Below, piece after piece: positions 62,985 through 64,000 of a stretch of DNA of 64,000 nt. The notes under the pieces are model-generated. The model was not told where the DNA came from and searched no databases. It worked only from the letters and a program-made list of their open reading frames with translations. Positions within the stretch are counted from its first letter, which is position 1. Every line of letters begins with the position of its first letter. The DNA comes from Aquatica leii (lineage: Eukaryota > Arthropoda > Insecta > Coleoptera > Lampyridae): positions 191,092,760-191,156,759 of the forward strand of contig CM069433.1 in NCBI GenBank assembly GCA_035610365.1. Reading direction: 5' to 3'. The position numbers and the translations under genes were made by a program.

Positions 62985-64000
62985 TTACTCACTGGTATGG
63001 AATGGTTTCAGGTCTTTGACGTTCCAAACTCCACAATTTTTCCCTCTGTCGTTTCGCAGCTCGTACGTCCAAGGAGACAATCGTTTAGCTATCATAAAGG
63101 GACCAACAAATCTTGGAGCTAACTTCGCAGAGAAATATTTTGTGGCATTCGACAATGCAAAGTTACGACGAAGAACCTGTTCACCAACATCATATGTGAC
63201 ATCTCTACGTCTGAGGTCGTAGTAGTGCTTATTCCTCTCATATGCCTTTATGAGTCGAGTTCGAACATCCGCGAATAACTTCGATAAATTACCAGTTCGT
63301 TCTATCTGTACATCTCGTACGTAGGTAAGCTTTTCTTCAACGTCCACTTTATGTTTATATTCTGTGCCCGTAAGGACCTGTTCTCGGCCAAAGAGAAGTC
63401 GGTAGGGTGAATAACCGGTTACCTCATGCTTAGCTGTACGAATCGCAGCACCGATTCTGGGAAGGTGACAGTCCCATTCACGCTGATTATCCTTCAGGTA
63501 AGCCATTAGCATAGTCTTCATCACCTTATTGACCCTTTCTATAGGATTGGCTTGAGGATGATACAAAGCGGTCGTTTTACGTTGTACAGAGTACATCTGG
63601 CACATCTCTTTAAACTTGCTACTAGCGAACTGTACTCCATTATCGGTAATTATAATTTGTGGTACACCGAACACTAGAAATATTTGTTCTTCAATTATTT
63701 TACACACTGCGGAGCTTGTAGGAGACCTTAACGGAAAGAATAAACAAAATTTACTAAGGTAGTCGCCTACCACTAGGATGTTCGTGTAACCCTGTTTTGT
63801 TCTTGGTAGAGGACCAACGAGATCGGCTGATATCATCTGCCATGGTAAGTCTACGACATTATGCCTAACCATCAAACCACTTGGCTTCTTTTGTTCAGGT
63901 TTGCATTTCTGACATACCACACAATTCCTCACATAGCGAGTTATATCACTTCTCATTTTAGGCCAGTAGTATTTCCGATTTATACGCGCTAGTGTTTTGG
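62985..64000 (-). CDS. pol: Gypsy Pol, C-terminal part (integrase), cut by the window edge
   Basis: Open from the window edge to TAA at 62987-62985. Contains the integrase zinc Cys pair (CVVCQKCKPEQK), first Asp in [16 protein letters not shown], second Asp in IIITDNGVQFASS, catalytic Glu in QANPIERVNKVMKTM, and the GPF/Y tail (RFVGPFMIAKRLSPWTYELR). Related to but clearly different from the pol at 42243-45479. No stop in the visible part, so the copy may be intact. It is followed by a polypurine tract and an LTR, and lies upstream of the ACE gene in the same direction. Confidence 0.93.
   Translation of the reverse strand, partial: KTLARINRKYYWPKMRSDITRYVRNCVVCQKCKPEQKKPSGLMVRHNVVDLPWQMISADLVGPLPRTKQGYTNILVVGDYLSKFCLFFPLRSPTSSAVCKIIEEQIFLVFGVPQIIITDNGVQFASSKFKEMCQMYSVQRKTTALYHPQANPIERVNKVMKTMLMAYLKDNQREWDCHLPRIGAAIRTAKHEVTGYSPYRLLFGREQVLTGTEYKHKVDVEEKLTYVRDVQIERTGNLSKLFADVRTRLIKAYERNKHYYDLRRRDVTYDVGEQVLRRNFALSNATKYFSAKLAPRFVGPFMIAKRLSPWTYELRNDRGKNCGVWNVKDLKPFHTSE

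Overview
This window is nuclear DNA of an insect-like animal. Introns are GT-AG and many are only 44-52 bp long. The mobile-element load is heavy and of arthropod character: Ty3/Gypsy and BEL/Pao LTR elements, several APE-type LINEs including an R1-like one, and a Penelope-like remnant. The lineage cannot be fixed from the sequence; a beetle or similar insect is a guess.

One host gene dominates. It lies on the minus strand from about 60,974 down to 2,159 and encodes an angiotensin-converting-enzyme-like zinc metallopeptidase (family M2) with FOUR complete peptidase domains in tandem. I traced 29 coding exons whose splice phases all match; they sum to 7,206 nt including the stop, or 2,401 residues. 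The order is N-terminal signal sequence, domain 1 (exons 2-9), domain 2 (exons 9-16), domain 3 (exons 16-23), domain 4 (exons 23-29), then a C-terminal transmembrane helix with a short basic cytoplasmic tail. Exons 9, 16 and 23 each hold the end of one domain and the start of the next, with no stop or signal peptide between, so this is a single polypeptide and not four neighbouring genes. All four HEMGH zinc motifs and the downstream E-A-x-G-D motifs are intact. In every domain the residue equivalent to the chloride-binding arginine (Arg522 of human testis ACE) is asparagine, encoded across a splice junction. Exon 1 is the least certain part.

Most of the rest is mobile DNA lying in six expanded introns or flanking the gene. 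Downstream (1-2,040): an R1-like LINE ORF1 remnant and a BEL/Pao pol remnant. Introns 26, 22 and 9 (about 3.1-8.4, 9.8-12.8 and 28.9-33.3 kb) each hold a plus-strand copy of one purine-rich LINE family. Intron 18 (14.2-25.86 kb) holds two decayed Gypsy copies. Copy A carries an in-frame TARG1/OARD1-like macro domain after its integrase. Copy B is itself interrupted by a LINE ORF1 piece, a solo LTR, and a Penelope-like remnant that has captured 28S rRNA sequence between 55-bp inverted arms. Intron 2 (35.9-52.5 kb) holds a complete, recently inserted 9.25-kb Gypsy element with near-identical LTRs, intact gag and pol and a canonical -1 frameshift heptamer. It also holds a solo LTR, another LTR with primer-binding site, a hairpin MITE-like repeat, LINE pieces and an unidentified element. 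Intron 1 (52.7-60.96 kb) holds an R1-like LINE, pieces of a second LINE family and a tandemly repeated LINE tail. Upstream of the gene (about 62.0-64.0 kb) is the 3' end of another Gypsy element that runs off the window. No tRNA genes or CRISPR arrays were seen.
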